Program-made: the position numbers and the translations under genes
Origin: an uncultured Clostridia bacterium
GTDB taxonomy: Bacteria > Bacillota > Clostridia > Oscillospirales > CAG-272
Assembly (NCBI GenBank): GCA_947631765.1
Contig: CANRMP010000005.1
Coordinates: 62,001-126,000 of the forward strand
DNA: 64,000 nt
Direction: 5' to 3'
The notes under the pieces: generated by a model
What the model saw: only the letters and a program-made list of their open reading frames with translations
Databases searched by the model: none
Told to the model about the DNA's origin: nothing
Shown here: positions 49,480 to 59,654 of the stretch, piece after piece
Position numbering within the stretch: position 1 is the first letter of the stretch
Layout: each line of letters opens with the position of its first letter

Positions 49480-50769
49480 TCAAAGGCTGTACATTTCACT
49501 AATGTCGGTTATGCCCTCCAAAACGTATTCGCGGCACACCTTTGTAAGCTCGGTCATACCGTTGTTTACGGCAATCTCGCGTATTTCGGCGCTTCTCTTG
49601 CCGCCTACAATCGCTTTTCTTATATCTTCATCCAGATACATTATTTCGTGTACCGCTATTCTGCCGTAATAGCCCGAATTGTCGCAGTACTCACAGCCCT
49701 TAGGCTTGTAAATAATGCGTGAAAGGTTATCGGCGCTGTCAATACCCAGCGCCGCCGCTTCCCGCTCGCCTATTTGCACTCTTTCCTTGCATTTGGGACA
49801 CAGACGCTTGACAAGCCTTTGAGATATTACCGATATCAGCGAGTCAGCCACAAGATAAGGCTTGACGCCCATATCCAAAAGTCTTGTTATCGCGCCGGGC
49901 GCGTCGTTTGTATGCAGAGTACTGAAAACAAGATGCCCGGTAATGGCAGCCCTTGCCGCCATCGTGGCAGTCTCCTCATCTCTTATTTCGCCGATCATTA
50001 TAACGTTGGGATCTTGGCGCAGAATGGCTCGCAGCGCCGTTGCAAAGGTGAAATCTATCTTGGGGTTTATCTGCGCCTGATTTATTCCTTCTATAATGTA
50101 TTCAACGGGGTCCTCGACAGTGACGGTATTTATGCTGCTGCGGTTTATCTCGCTTAAAAACGAATAAAGAGTCGTTGACTTGCCGCAACCGGTAGGTCCG
50201 GTAAGCAGTACCATGCCGTTATGCGCGGATAAAATTTTGTCGACTATGGCGTTGTTCTTTTTGTTAAAGCCTATCTCGTTTCGGTGCATTTTCAGGGTGT
50301 TTTTATTCAAAATCCTTGCGACTATCTTCTCTCCGTGCACTGTCGGAAAGGTAGATATTCTGATATCGTATTCTGTTTCCCCGACGCCTGCGTTCATATG
50401 ACCGTCCTGAGGTATGCGCTTTTCGGCAATGTCCATTTGCGACATTATCTTAATTCTCGAAACAAGCTCCGCATGAGTGGAAGGCGGCAGAAAGCGCGCC
50501 TCTCTGAGGTCTCCGTCTATTCTGTATCTTACAATTACCGCGTTTTTTGAGGGCTCAATGTGTATGTCATCCGCTCTTTGCTTTATAGCTTCACTGATTA
50601 TATCGTCAACAATCCTTACTATCGGAGAATTATATATTTCATTATCCGAAGCGCTTGCCGCATCCTTTTTGACCTTTTTGCCGTCTTTTCCCTCGCTCTT
50701 ATCAAAAGCTTCGGCATCACTGTCGGCAACGTCCTCGGGTATCGACTCCTTATACCTTAAAAAGCCCAA
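49480..50769 (-). CDS. Type II secretion/type IV pilus assembly ATPase (GspE/PilB family)
   Basis: GMVLLTGPTGCGKSTTLYSFL, TVEDPVEYIIEGINQAQINPKIDFTFATALRAILRQDPNVIMIGEIRDEETA, CPKCKERV...CEYCDNSGYYGR. Confidence 0.93.
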   Translation of the reverse strand: MGFLRYKESIPEDVADSDAEAFDKSEGKDGKKVKKDAASASDNEIYNSPIVRIVDDIISEAIKQRADDIHIEPSKNAVIVRYRIDGDLREARFLPPSTHAELVSRIKIMSQMDIAEKRIPQDGHMNAGVGETEYDIRISTFPTVHGEKIVARILNKNTLKMHRNEIGFNKKNNAIVDKILSAHNGMVLLTGPTGCGKSTTLYSFLSEINRSSINTVTVEDPVEYIIEGINQAQINPKIDFTFATALRAILRQDPNVIMIGEIRDEETATMAARAAITGHLVFSTLHTNDAPGAITRLLDMGVKPYLVADSLISVISQRLVKRLCPKCKERVQIGEREAAALGIDSADNLSRIIYKPKGCEYCDNSGYYGRIAVHEIMYLDEDIRKAIVGGKRSAEIREIAVNNGMTELTKVCREYVLEGITDISEMYSL

Positions 50770-50812
50770 AATGCGCCCTCTCTTTCATAACAATAAAGCT
50801 TCATTGCCGTTT

Positions 50813-52045
50813 TTACATACTGCCCATAATTCCTACTATCGGCATATAAACCGCAACAAAGACCAGCGCGACAAATGAACCGATAATAACAAACAGGACA
50901 GGCTGTAATAAAGACAAAAAGCGTTCTACTTTGTTTTCTATCTCAGAATCGAGAAAATCGCAGACAGTTAAAAGCGATACGTCAATATTGCCGCTTTTCT
51001 CGCCGACCGAAAGCATCTGAATAAGCACTTTCGGAAAGAGCTTTGTGTTCTTTAAAGCCGTATACATGCTCTCTCCGCTCTCAAGCTCTCTTGAAGCCCT
51101 GCGTATCTTTTTCTCCGCGTATTTGTTGCAGGTAAGCGGCGCCACAATATCAAAAGCGTCAAGTATTTCGTTACCGCTTTTAAGCAAAATTCCCATTCCT
51201 CTTGCAAAGCGAAGCGCTATTACGCTTTGAAGAATATTTCCGACAAACGGAAGCTTTATACTTATCATATCAATATAATAGCGCGCCTTAGGAGTGTGCC
51301 AAAGAATATAAAAAATAAGTATCAAAGCCGCCAAGACGGCAATGATAATTAAAGCGTTTTGCCTTATTAAGCGGCATATTTCAAAAATAAGAAGGGTCAC
51401 AAACGGAGGGTCTGTTATTCCCATTTGACTAAACGATTCTTCAAACACGGGAACCACAAATACGACCATAATCGAAAAAAGCGCCGCCATAAAGCAAAGC
51501 AAGAAGATAGGATATGTAACGGCAAGGGCAAGCTTTTTTCGGTGCTTTTGGTCATGCTCATAATAAAGTGCCGCGTCGGAAAGCACCTCTGCAAGTACTC
51601 CGCCGGCAACGCCCGCTCTTACCATGCCGACAAAATAAGTCGGGAAAACCTTCGGATGCCTTGAAAACGCATCCGCAAGGTCAACTCCCTTCAGAACGTC
51701 GGAATATACCTTGTAAATCGCATTTTTTAACGCCTTTGAGCAGGGCTGTTCGCCAAGCGTCACAAGACATGCGGGTATGGGAACGCTCGCTTTTGTCATA
51801 ACCGCAAACTGCCTGCAAAAGAGCGCAAATTCACGGCTGCTGACCAAAGCCGCCCCGAATTTTTTTCGTTTTTTCGGATTTTTCGGATTTTTCGGACTTT
51901 GCAGATTTTGCAGATTTTGCCGATTCAGAGAGTAAGAACTATCAAGCAGAAAGTCTTTTTCCGAATCTTTCTCATATTTCGCCGTTGTCTTATCACGCGC
52001 CATTTCGTGTCTTAAACCCCGCGCCGCGTCTTTGATTTTTTTCAT
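50813..52045 (-). CDS. Type II secretion system F-family protein (GspF/PilC)
   Basis: FCRQFAVMTKASVPIPACLVTLGEQ, FPTYFVGMVRAGVAGGVLAEVL, RFARGMGILLKSGNEILDAFDI. Confidence 0.9.
   Translation of the reverse strand: MKKIKDAARGLRHEMARDKTTAKYEKDSEKDFLLDSSYSLNRQNLQNLQSPKNPKNPKKRKKFGAALVSSREFALFCRQFAVMTKASVPIPACLVTLGEQPCSKALKNAIYKVYSDVLKGVDLADAFSRHPKVFPTYFVGMVRAGVAGGVLAEVLSDAALYYEHDQKHRKKLALAVTYPIFLLCFMAALFSIMVVFVVPVFEESFSQMGITDPPFVTLLIFEICRLIRQNALIIIAVLAALILIFYILWHTPKARYYIDMISIKLPFVGNILQSVIALRFARGMGILLKSGNEILDAFDIVAPLTCNKYAEKKIRRASRELESGESMYTALKNTKLFPKVLIQMLSVGEKSGNIDVSLLTVCDFLDSEIENKVERFLSLLQPVLFVIIGSFVALVFVAVYMPIVGIMGSM
51858..51925. repeat. 9-bp tandem-type repeat tract in the gspF/pilC 5' coding region
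   Basis: ttttttcgga/tttttcgga/tttttcgga/ctttgcaga/ttttgcaga/ttttgccga; encodes QNLQNLQSPKNPKNPKKRKK. Confidence 0.7.
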
Positions 52046-52236
52046 AAGATAACATATCTTTACCCGACAAGACCCTCGGCAAAAGCTTTTCTCCCTCTAT
52101 GATTTTCCGTAAAATCTATTATAATATAAAATTCGATAAAATGCAACGTTTTTTGAGCATGTTTTTTGAATTTTATTGTAAAGTTACAATTGATGTGAAA
52201 CTTAAAATAAAAATTATAAAATTCGGTCGGTGCAGC

Positions 52237-53511
52237 TTACTTTTCGGGTGTGACTTCCTTTAACGTATATGAAATTGTATCGGAATTATAAATTCCCTCG
52301 AAAACTGCGGTTTTTTCGGTATAATTTATTATTCCGTCCCGGCACCAGACGGCTTCGAGCTCTTCTCCTGCTCTTAGCAGCTCGGGGGAGAAGCTTTCCC
52401 CGACGAAGGCGGGGAGCATTTTAAAGAGCAAGTCAGCGCATCCGAGCGTTTTTGAATAGCATGTGAGATTCGAGCCTGCCGCCTTACAGAGTCCGTCCTT
52501 TTCGTCAAGGTACGGGAACCGAAGCTCGCCGTCCTCCCTTTCGTAATAATAGGCGTCGTCCGCCTCTCCGAGCGAGAAGGTGTGAAGGGACACTGCGCTC
52601 ATTGGTCCCTGATATTGCAGAACCGCCGGGCAGAGCGCCTTTTTTTCGACTCTGTCAAACAGGTTGAGCGAATAGGTGATATTTCTTTTATCAAGGTTGC
52701 GGCAGTATCCGTCGCAGCTGGAAATTGCTCCTTTTGTAAAGCCCTCTTCTTGCATTATCTTTGCGAAATAGTCGACAATAAAGGCGTTTTTCATCCACTG
52801 GAAATCGATGAATTTAAATCCGTCCTCGTCCTTTTCTTTAGCGTAGTCAAGGTAGTCCTGTGCAACCTTGAGCCTTACCTGATTGTCCCCTAAAAATTCA
52901 ATCTCTATTTTTTCCTCGTTCCCCGCATATTCGAGAATTTCGCGGAAGGTTTCCTCAACCTCGGGGCTTACGAAGGGGTCGCAATATATTGTTTCCTCGT
53001 CGGATCTGCAAAAAAACAGGGTTCGATAATAGCTGTAAATCGGCGCAAGGTAGAGGCTTCTCCCGCCTTCCCGCGTGATTTTGCTTAGAGCCTCATAGAG
53101 CACAGGGTCGACGGTTGTCACCTCATTCGGGTGGCGATTCAGGTATGCGACGTTTATCACTCCCTGAAAGGTTTCCCTTTCATGAAACAGCCGATACGCC
53201 TTCACCGCGGCATTTTCATAAAGCGCCGCAACCTTTCGGTACTCTTCCTTTCCCGAGAGCTCTCCCTCTCCGAACTGATATAGGAAGGTGAACTCGTCAC
53301 TGCAATTTTCTGTTGTCTTCGGGTCAAGCTCCACTCTCTGCCATCCCGACTTATCCGACGACATGTGCGTACATGCATATGCTATAGCTGATATTGCTAT
53401 TATGAGAAATACCGCAAACAGCACCACTCGCAATACAAAATGCTTTTGCTCGACCTCTATAGTTTCCACCGGCGTTATGTGGGGGCCGGAACCCCTTGAC
53501 TTTTTACTCAT
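52237..53511 (-). CDS. Membrane-anchored hypothetical protein, possibly a divergent ApbE-like (FAD:protein FMN transferase) fold
   Basis: N-terminal TM (VLRVVLFAVFLIIAISAIAYA); VDPVLYEALSKITREGGRSLYLAPIYSYYRTLF and KFIDFQWMKNAFIVDYFAKIMQEEGFTKGAISSCDGY resemble ApbE spacing. Confidence 0.5.
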   Translation of the reverse strand: MSKKSRGSGPHITPVETIEVEQKHFVLRVVLFAVFLIIAISAIAYACTHMSSDKSGWQRVELDPKTTENCSDEFTFLYQFGEGELSGKEEYRKVAALYENAAVKAYRLFHERETFQGVINVAYLNRHPNEVTTVDPVLYEALSKITREGGRSLYLAPIYSYYRTLFFCRSDEETIYCDPFVSPEVEETFREILEYAGNEEKIEIEFLGDNQVRLKVAQDYLDYAKEKDEDGFKFIDFQWMKNAFIVDYFAKIMQEEGFTKGAISSCDGYCRNLDKRNITYSLNLFDRVEKKALCPAVLQYQGPMSAVSLHTFSLGEADDAYYYEREDGELRFPYLDEKDGLCKAAGSNLTCYSKTLGCADLLFKMLPAFVGESFSPELLRAGEELEAVWCRDGIINYTEKTAVFEGIYNSDTISYTLKEVTPEK

Positions 53512-53810
53512 ATCACTCGAAAAGGGGATGTGCCAAAGGACAACCCCAAAAATTTTTATGTTTTTTTTGAAGCTCCGCCTTAGAAAAACCATGTTTTTAC
53601 AAGCCGGAGCTTTTTTGGATGTGCGGCGCGGTTTGATGTCCGAAAGAAAAGAGCGCGCCCTTGCGCTTGGCTTTTGGGTATGTAAAAACGGCGAAAACCC
53701 CGAAAACTACGGTGCGCAAAATGAGCGCAAAGAACCGTGGCGACGGGGATTTTCAGCATTAAAATGCCGCCGGCGGAGGTTTTTTGTCCGCTCACGCGCG
53801 GCGGCAGATT

Positions 53811-55136
53811 TTACAGCAGAGAAAGCAACAGCAAAATCAGGAATATCCCGACAATTGCTCCGAGGGTACAAAGACCGGCAACAGCCCCCTTGAAGCAGGC
53901 TTTCGCGTTCCTTTTATGCCTGAATTTTTTGAAAATCAGTCCCGCGATGATTCCGAGCGGCGCCAAGAAAAACGAGGCGACGGAATACCACACGCTTCCC
54001 GTGTCGTGAAGCGGGATTTGCTCGAGCTCCTCGACCCGTACTGCCGTGGGCTCCTCTTTTCTCTCCTCGGCGTCGTACCTTGCCTTTTCCTCAGGTGTGA
54101 GAATCGTTACCGATTTCATCGGCTGATTGCTTTCACGTATTGCCTTATACTTTTCGATTTCCTCTTTGCTTCCGTAGACAAAATGGTTATGCCCGATATC
54201 GCAAAGCTCCGGCTCCTCCTTACTGTAGTCGTGCACCGACGGGTCGTAGGTAAAGAGCACCTTGTTCTTTTCAAGCTGCGGGTCAGGAATAGGAATAGCG
54301 GAAATCAGAGAGCGGGTATACGGGTGGAGAGGATAGTCAAACAGCTCCTCGGCATCTGCGACCTCGACGATATTTCCCTTATAGATAACTCCTATTCTGT
54401 CCGAAATAAAGCGGACAATCGACAAGTCGTGGGCAATAAAGAGGTAGGTGACTCCCCTTTCCCTTTGGAACTTATTGAGCAGATTAAGCACCTGTGCGCG
54501 AATCGATACGTCGAGCGCCGAAATAGGCTCGTCGGCAACGACAAGCTCCGGCTCCATGACCATGGCTCTTGCAAGTCCGATTCTCTGTCTCTGTCCTCCC
54601 GAGAACTCGTGCGGATATCTTGTCAGGTGCTCCGGCAGGAGTCCGACCTCCTCGATTATCTTTTCGACCTTCTTTACGCGGTCTGCCTCATTTTTAAAGA
54701 GGTGGAAGTTGTAAAGTCCTTCCGAAATGATATAATCGACAGTGGCTCTCTCATTGAGCGATGCGGCGGGGTCCTGGAAGACCATTTGAATATTTCTTAT
54801 GACCTCACGGTCAAGGGAATGCGGAATTTTTCCGGTGATTCTCACGCCTTTATAGAGAATTTCTCCGTTTGCACAGGGATTTACGCGTATGACTGCGCGC
54901 CCTATGGTGGTTTTTCCCGATCCGGATTCCCCGACAAGCGAGAAGGTTTCTCCCTTATAGATATCAAAGGAGGCGTTTTTTACCGCTCTGACTGCATTCT
55001 CTCCCTTTCCGAAGGTGATGTCGACGTTCTTTAAGGAGAGCAGGACTTCCTTCCCTTCGGCGTTGACCTGTCCGTGCTCCGGCAGGTGGGATGCGGTTGC
55101 CGACAGCGGCGTTTTGTTCTTTTTTTCTTTACTCAC
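53811..55136 (-). CDS. oppF: Oligopeptide ABC transporter ATP-binding protein (OppF-like) with C-terminal transmembrane extension
   Basis: [53 protein letters not shown]-terminal hydrophobic tail. GTG start at 55136 preceded by AAGGAGGGGAAGGCT. Confidence 0.9.
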   Translation of the reverse strand: MSKEKKNKTPLSATASHLPEHGQVNAEGKEVLLSLKNVDITFGKGENAVRAVKNASFDIYKGETFSLVGESGSGKTTIGRAVIRVNPCANGEILYKGVRITGKIPHSLDREVIRNIQMVFQDPAASLNERATVDYIISEGLYNFHLFKNEADRVKKVEKIIEEVGLLPEHLTRYPHEFSGGQRQRIGLARAMVMEPELVVADEPISALDVSIRAQVLNLLNKFQRERGVTYLFIAHDLSIVRFISDRIGVIYKGNIVEVADAEELFDYPLHPYTRSLISAIPIPDPQLEKNKVLFTYDPSVHDYSKEEPELCDIGHNHFVYGSKEEIEKYKAIRESNQPMKSVTILTPEEKARYDAEERKEEPTAVRVEELEQIPLHDTGSVWYSVASFFLAPLGIIAGLIFKKFRHKRNAKACFKGAVAGLCTLGAIVGIFLILLLLSLL

Positions 55137-56913
55137 AGCCTTCCCCTCCTTGAATGTTGAACGCATGAATCAGTTTTTCATGGATGTTGCGAATAATTTC
55201 CGGTCTCTCGACCTTCGGGGAGCGCGGGTCAAGGAGCCAGGTTTTCGCGTAGTGGGTATCGCTTACCCGAAACATCGGGGGCTCCTTCAAGGTGTCGATT
55301 TTCATGCAATAAGGATTACGGGGTGCGAACGGGTCCCCGATAATCTTATTATAGAGAGACGGCGGCGTTCCCGAAATGGAATAGAGCTTGGTATTTCTCT
55401 CTGCAAGCTGGGGCAGTGAGGAAAGGAGCGCCCAGGTATACGGGTGCCTTGAATCGTAGAATACGTCCTCGACGGTTCCGAGCTCAACTATTTGTCCCGC
55501 ATAGAGGACGGCGACTCGGTCTGCGATATTGGCGACGACTCCGAGGTCGTGGGTGATAAATACTATGGTATATCCGAAATCCTTCTGCAAATCCTTGATG
55601 AGCTTCAAAATCTGCGCCTGAATCGTGACGTCAAGCGCCGTTGTAGGCTCGTCGCAAATCAGGATCTTCGGCTGGCAGGAGAGTGCTATGGCAATAACGA
55701 TTCTCTGACGCATTCCTCCGGAATACTGGAAGGGATAGTCGTCAAAACGCACCTCGGCGTTGGGGATTCCGACCTTCCGCATAAGCTCAAGCGCGCGGGC
55801 GCGTGCCTCTGATTCCGAGCAGTTCTGATGCTTCAAAATTATTGAGGTGATCTGCTTCCCTATCGTCAAAATCGGGTTTAGAGAGGTCATGGGGTCTTGG
55901 AAGACGGTGGCGATTTTTGTTCCTCTTATCTGCATCCAGTCCTTGGAATACTTGATTTTTGCAAGGTTGAGAATGCAGGTTCCGTGCAGCACGGTGTCTG
56001 TTTCGTCAAGGTATTTGACCCTGAAAACGACGGTGTCGAAAACTTCGTTTCTCTTATTCTCGTTGTCAAGGTCGACCCCCATTTTCATGGCGTCCCGCAA
56101 AGCGTTTTCAAGCTTGTGAATAAATTTAAGACGCTTTCTCAGTCCGTATCGCCCTATTGAGAGATATACTTCCTTTGCAAGAACAGTATTTCTCTCCTTT
56201 TTCCCCTCGTCGGGCGCATCTGCGATTTCATTTTTGTAGCGTTCTAAAAGTGCTCCATGTTTTGCGGCGTACTCTTTGAGATATTCCTTGTCGGCAGACG
56301 CCGCTTTTTTGTGAGAAGCGGCGGTCGCCTTTTTCTCTTTGTCAAGGGCTTTAATCTGCTTGTCAAGCTCGTCGATTTGCGCCGACAGCTCCTTGAGCCT
56401 CGTTTTTTCGCGCGAGGGGTCTGCTGTCTGACGGGTATTGTAAGCTTCGGTACGACGGTAGAGCAGGTCGTCCCTCTTGGTCTCGAACTCCTTTGTTTCC
56501 TCATCGCTGAGCGAGAATTTTCTCTTTTTCTCGGCTTCAAGCTCGGTAATCTCACGCCATGTGGCGGCGCCCGGCTCAAGTCTTGCGTCGCGGTTGATTC
56601 TCTTTTCTATCGAGCGAAGGAGAAAACGGTCAAGGGCGCGGAGCGTGACCTTGGTATCTGCCAGCTCATCGTCGCTAAAGATTATTTTTCCCCCGTCGAT
56701 GCTTCCGTTTTCTTCAAGCATTCCGGCAAAGGTTTTTGTAAAGACGCTCTTTCCGGATCCCGATTCTCCGACTATTGCAATAGATTCGTTTTCGTAAATG
56801 TCAAGCGAAATTCCGCGTATTGCGGTCAGTTTTCTTCCACGGACGCTGAACCGAACGACAAGATCCTTGACTGATAGCAATACCTTGCGGTTTTCTTTCT
56901 TTTCGTTATCCAT
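55129..56913 (-). CDS. oppD: Oligopeptide ABC transporter ATP-binding protein (OppD-like) with ~225-aa insertion
   Basis: [67 protein letters not shown]; Lys/Glu-rich insert between Walker A and Q-loop. Confidence 0.92.
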   Translation of the reverse strand: MDNEKKENRKVLLSVKDLVVRFSVRGRKLTAIRGISLDIYENESIAIVGESGSGKSVFTKTFAGMLEENGSIDGGKIIFSDDELADTKVTLRALDRFLLRSIEKRINRDARLEPGAATWREITELEAEKKRKFSLSDEETKEFETKRDDLLYRRTEAYNTRQTADPSREKTRLKELSAQIDELDKQIKALDKEKKATAASHKKAASADKEYLKEYAAKHGALLERYKNEIADAPDEGKKERNTVLAKEVYLSIGRYGLRKRLKFIHKLENALRDAMKMGVDLDNENKRNEVFDTVVFRVKYLDETDTVLHGTCILNLAKIKYSKDWMQIRGTKIATVFQDPMTSLNPILTIGKQITSIILKHQNCSESEARARALELMRKVGIPNAEVRFDDYPFQYSGGMRQRIVIAIALSCQPKILICDEPTTALDVTIQAQILKLIKDLQKDFGYTIVFITHDLGVVANIADRVAVLYAGQIVELGTVEDVFYDSRHPYTWALLSSLPQLAERNTKLYSISGTPPSLYNKIIGDPFAPRNPYCMKIDTLKEPPMFRVSDTHYAKTWLLDPRSPKVERPEIIRNIHEKLIHAFNIQGGEGCE

Positions 56914-56922
56914 GGCGGCCTC

Positions 56923-57918
56923 CTATCGGTGTGTTCTCGGGTCGGACGCGTCTCCGAGATTCTGTCCGACGACGTAGAGCACGACTGTGATAATTGCGGC
57001 AATGGCGGTCGGGCTCCAGAATTCAAATGCCCATGCGTGAACGGCAAGGTTGTTGCTCGCCTGTGAAATCATACGTCCGAGCGTGACGTCCTCTTGCAGT
57101 CCTATGCCCAAATAGGTAAAGAATACCTCGTACGAGATATAGGAGGGCAGCTCGGTTGCAAGAAGTGTGACAATAACTGAGGTCATGAAGGGGAGAATAT
57201 TGCGCATCGCTATGCGGAAGGTTGAGGTGCCAAGGCACCTTGAGGCGAGATTATACTCTCTGTCACGAATGATAATGACCTGCGTTCGTATGAAGTAGGC
57301 GATACCTATCCACCCAGTAATAGTCATAGCAAAGACCAGAGTCCAGAATGAACCGGTAAAGACCATGACCATAACCGAAATGACGAGAATATAGGGAACG
57401 TTTCCTATAATGTTGTTGACCTCGGTCATGATAATATCGACCTTCTTGGAAAAGCCCCAAATAGCGCCTATAATAACTCCTATTGTCATATTGATAGCGG
57501 CACAAATCAGCGCAAGGGAAATGGAAATTCTCGCTCCGTTCCAAACGGCGTCAAAGGTGGACTGTCCCTGCGCTCCCGTTCCGAGAAGCCATTTGAGCTT
57601 AAATCCGAGAGTCTCAACGGCAAGCTTTGGATTAAGGTGCGCGGTCGACTGCAAATTAGAGAGGTTCTCGAAAGCGTCGTATGGGAAAATCATCGGGTAG
57701 ATGTAGGCAAAGAGCACCACAACGGCGAGCAATGCAAGTATAACGATGTTGATTTTCTTTCTGAAAAAGACGCGGAAGACCGACTTCCAATAGGAATAGC
57801 GGGGAGCCGTGATTTTTTCCGCCTCCGCCTCGGAGTTGTCGCAGTGGGAGAAGAGCTCCTCCACGCTCATTCCGAGATCGGACAGGTCGGCAAGCTCTGT
57901 CTGATAATTCTGTTCCAT
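56923..57918 (-). CDS. oppC: Oligopeptide ABC transporter permease (OppC-like)
   Basis: N-terminal TM plus BPD_transp_1 pattern: EYNLASRCLGTSTFRIAMRNILPFMTSVIVTLLATELPSYISYEVFFTYLGIGLQ. Confidence 0.93.
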   Translation of the reverse strand: MEQNYQTELADLSDLGMSVEELFSHCDNSEAEAEKITAPRYSYWKSVFRVFFRKKINIVILALLAVVVLFAYIYPMIFPYDAFENLSNLQSTAHLNPKLAVETLGFKLKWLLGTGAQGQSTFDAVWNGARISISLALICAAINMTIGVIIGAIWGFSKKVDIIMTEVNNIIGNVPYILVISVMVMVFTGSFWTLVFAMTITGWIGIAYFIRTQVIIIRDREYNLASRCLGTSTFRIAMRNILPFMTSVIVTLLATELPSYISYEVFFTYLGIGLQEDVTLGRMISQASNNLAVHAWAFEFWSPTAIAAIITVVLYVVGQNLGDASDPRTHR

Positions 57919-57922
57919 GTTC

Positions 57923-59494
57923 TTACCTCGCTTTCTCCGTAAAGGAAATTCTCGGGTCGACGGCCGCCATCAGGATATCTCCCAAAATCAGCGACAAAAT
58001 CGACAGCACCGCATAGAATAGGGTGAGTCCGACGACGACTCCGTTGTCGTAGCTCTGAATTGCCTCGGTAAGGAGCAGACCTGCGCCGGGGACGGTATAA
58101 AGCCGCTCTGTAATAATGGCTCCGACAAGGGCTCCGAGGATGCTTCCCGGGATTCCGTGGACTATGGGAATGATGGCGTTTTTGAGAATGTGCTTTGTAA
58201 AGATTTCATACTCTGACAGACCTCCCGAGCGGGCGAACTTGACGTAATCCGCGTTCTCCTGGTCTATCATATAGCGCCTTATCCATTTCATCAGCGATGC
58301 GATGGAGGGCAGTGCCAGCGAGACGATAGGCAGGACGTACATCAGCAAATTCGGCATATCCGCCGTGAAGGTTTTGGGCAGTCCCAGCGAGCCTCCTATT
58401 TCCCTGAAGAAGAAAATATATGCAAGCGAGGGGACCGCAATTATAAATATAACGTAAACCGTACCGAGTCCGTCGATGAAGGTGTTCTTCTTTCTTGCCA
58501 TTAAGATTCCGAGCGGCACGCCGAGCAGATAAGCGGCAATGACCGAAATGATTCCTATGACAAAGGAGAACCCGGTGCGGGACATATTCGTTTTGAAATA
58601 ACTGACGTTGGTATAATCGTCATCAAAGCGCGCGGCGTTAATTGCCGTCGCGTCTTTTGAGTCCTTCACATAGGTTGCGGTGTGAAGGTTTCTCGGGCTT
58701 TCCTCTGTAAGCCCCGTCGCAAAGGTGACGGTTTTTTCGAGGTTCGGGTCCTGTCCCGCAAACATGGTATCGGTTATGGCGATGCCCTTGTTCACCGAAT
58801 AGGAGGTTCCGATATTGAACTTTAAGAGGTTCTGATGGATATAGGGAAAGCGGTCGTCAAAATAAAGCAGATAGCGATGCTCCGTTCCGTTTCCCATTAC
58901 TGCCGGGGCAAAAACCTTATTCCCCCCCCTATTGTATATGGGGTCAAAGAAGGTAAAGGTAATACCGGTGTCGGGCAGCTTTTCCCCGGTCGTTCTTTCC
59001 ACGTAATGAATATTGTCAATTTTAAAAACACCGGCAAAATAATTTATAAGCCGGGTATAAATCGGAATATCACGGGAGGCAAAGAGAATAGTCGCCTGCC
59101 CCGACGCAGTTTTGTCGCGGCGAATGACCTCATAGCCTCTCGATTCGTAGGTTTCGGTAAATTTTTTAACGTAAGTCGCGGTAACGGATGAATCGTCGCT
59201 GACTGTGGCTCCAAGCTGGGCAGCCTCGTCCCGCGTCTCCTTGGTGATTTCTCCCTCGTCAATGAGGGCATTTAGATATTCGCCGTAGCTTACATAATCA
59301 AGATAGCCGTATCTCTCCCATTGCTCGTACGTGTAGGTCACTTTCTGGTTCTCCTGCAGCTTTCGGTACTGCATGTCCGTCCGGAAAATGAGATCACGTT
59401 TCATGAGGGAGAAAATCAGTATCATGACAATGGTAACGACGATGACGACCGAAATCAGGCCGTGAAGAAGTCGTTTCAAAAGATATTTTACCAT
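57923..59494 (-). CDS. oppB: Oligopeptide ABC transporter permease (OppB-like) with large extracytoplasmic loop
   Basis: MVKYLLKRLLHGLISVVIVVTIVMILIFSLM; DYVKFARSGGLSEYEIFTKHILKNAIIPIVHGIPGSILGALVGAIITERLYTVPGAG. Confidence 0.93.
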   Translation of the reverse strand: MVKYLLKRLLHGLISVVIVVTIVMILIFSLMKRDLIFRTDMQYRKLQENQKVTYTYEQWERYGYLDYVSYGEYLNALIDEGEITKETRDEAAQLGATVSDDSSVTATYVKKFTETYESRGYEVIRRDKTASGQATILFASRDIPIYTRLINYFAGVFKIDNIHYVERTTGEKLPDTGITFTFFDPIYNRGGNKVFAPAVMGNGTEHRYLLYFDDRFPYIHQNLLKFNIGTSYSVNKGIAITDTMFAGQDPNLEKTVTFATGLTEESPRNLHTATYVKDSKDATAINAARFDDDYTNVSYFKTNMSRTGFSFVIGIISVIAAYLLGVPLGILMARKKNTFIDGLGTVYVIFIIAVPSLAYIFFFREIGGSLGLPKTFTADMPNLLMYVLPIVSLALPSIASLMKWIRRYMIDQENADYVKFARSGGLSEYEIFTKHILKNAIIPIVHGIPGSILGALVGAIITERLYTVPGAGLLLTEAIQSYDNGVVVGLTLFYAVLSILSLILGDILMAAVDPRISFTEKAR

Positions 59495-59654
59495 TTCATA
59501 CCACCATATTTAAGCACAGAGGAGGAAGAAGGCGAGCGCCGTTCTTCCTCCCTGATTGGATTATAAATCCGTCAAAACTGAATTTTGGCAGGACGTCCCC
59601 GTCTCAGGGACGGGTTAGATTTTCAAGGGCCTAAAACCTTTTTTCCTCAGAAAA

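Noticed and set aside
53784-55034. 416-aa plus-strand ORF
   Set aside because: Antisense to oppF, with no recognisable domain.
55137-55166. OppF starting at the ATG at 55166 (30-nt longer model in the ORF track)
   Set aside because: The first ten codons overlap oppD and contain the ideal RBS AAGGAGG; a GTG at 55136 is the more likely start.
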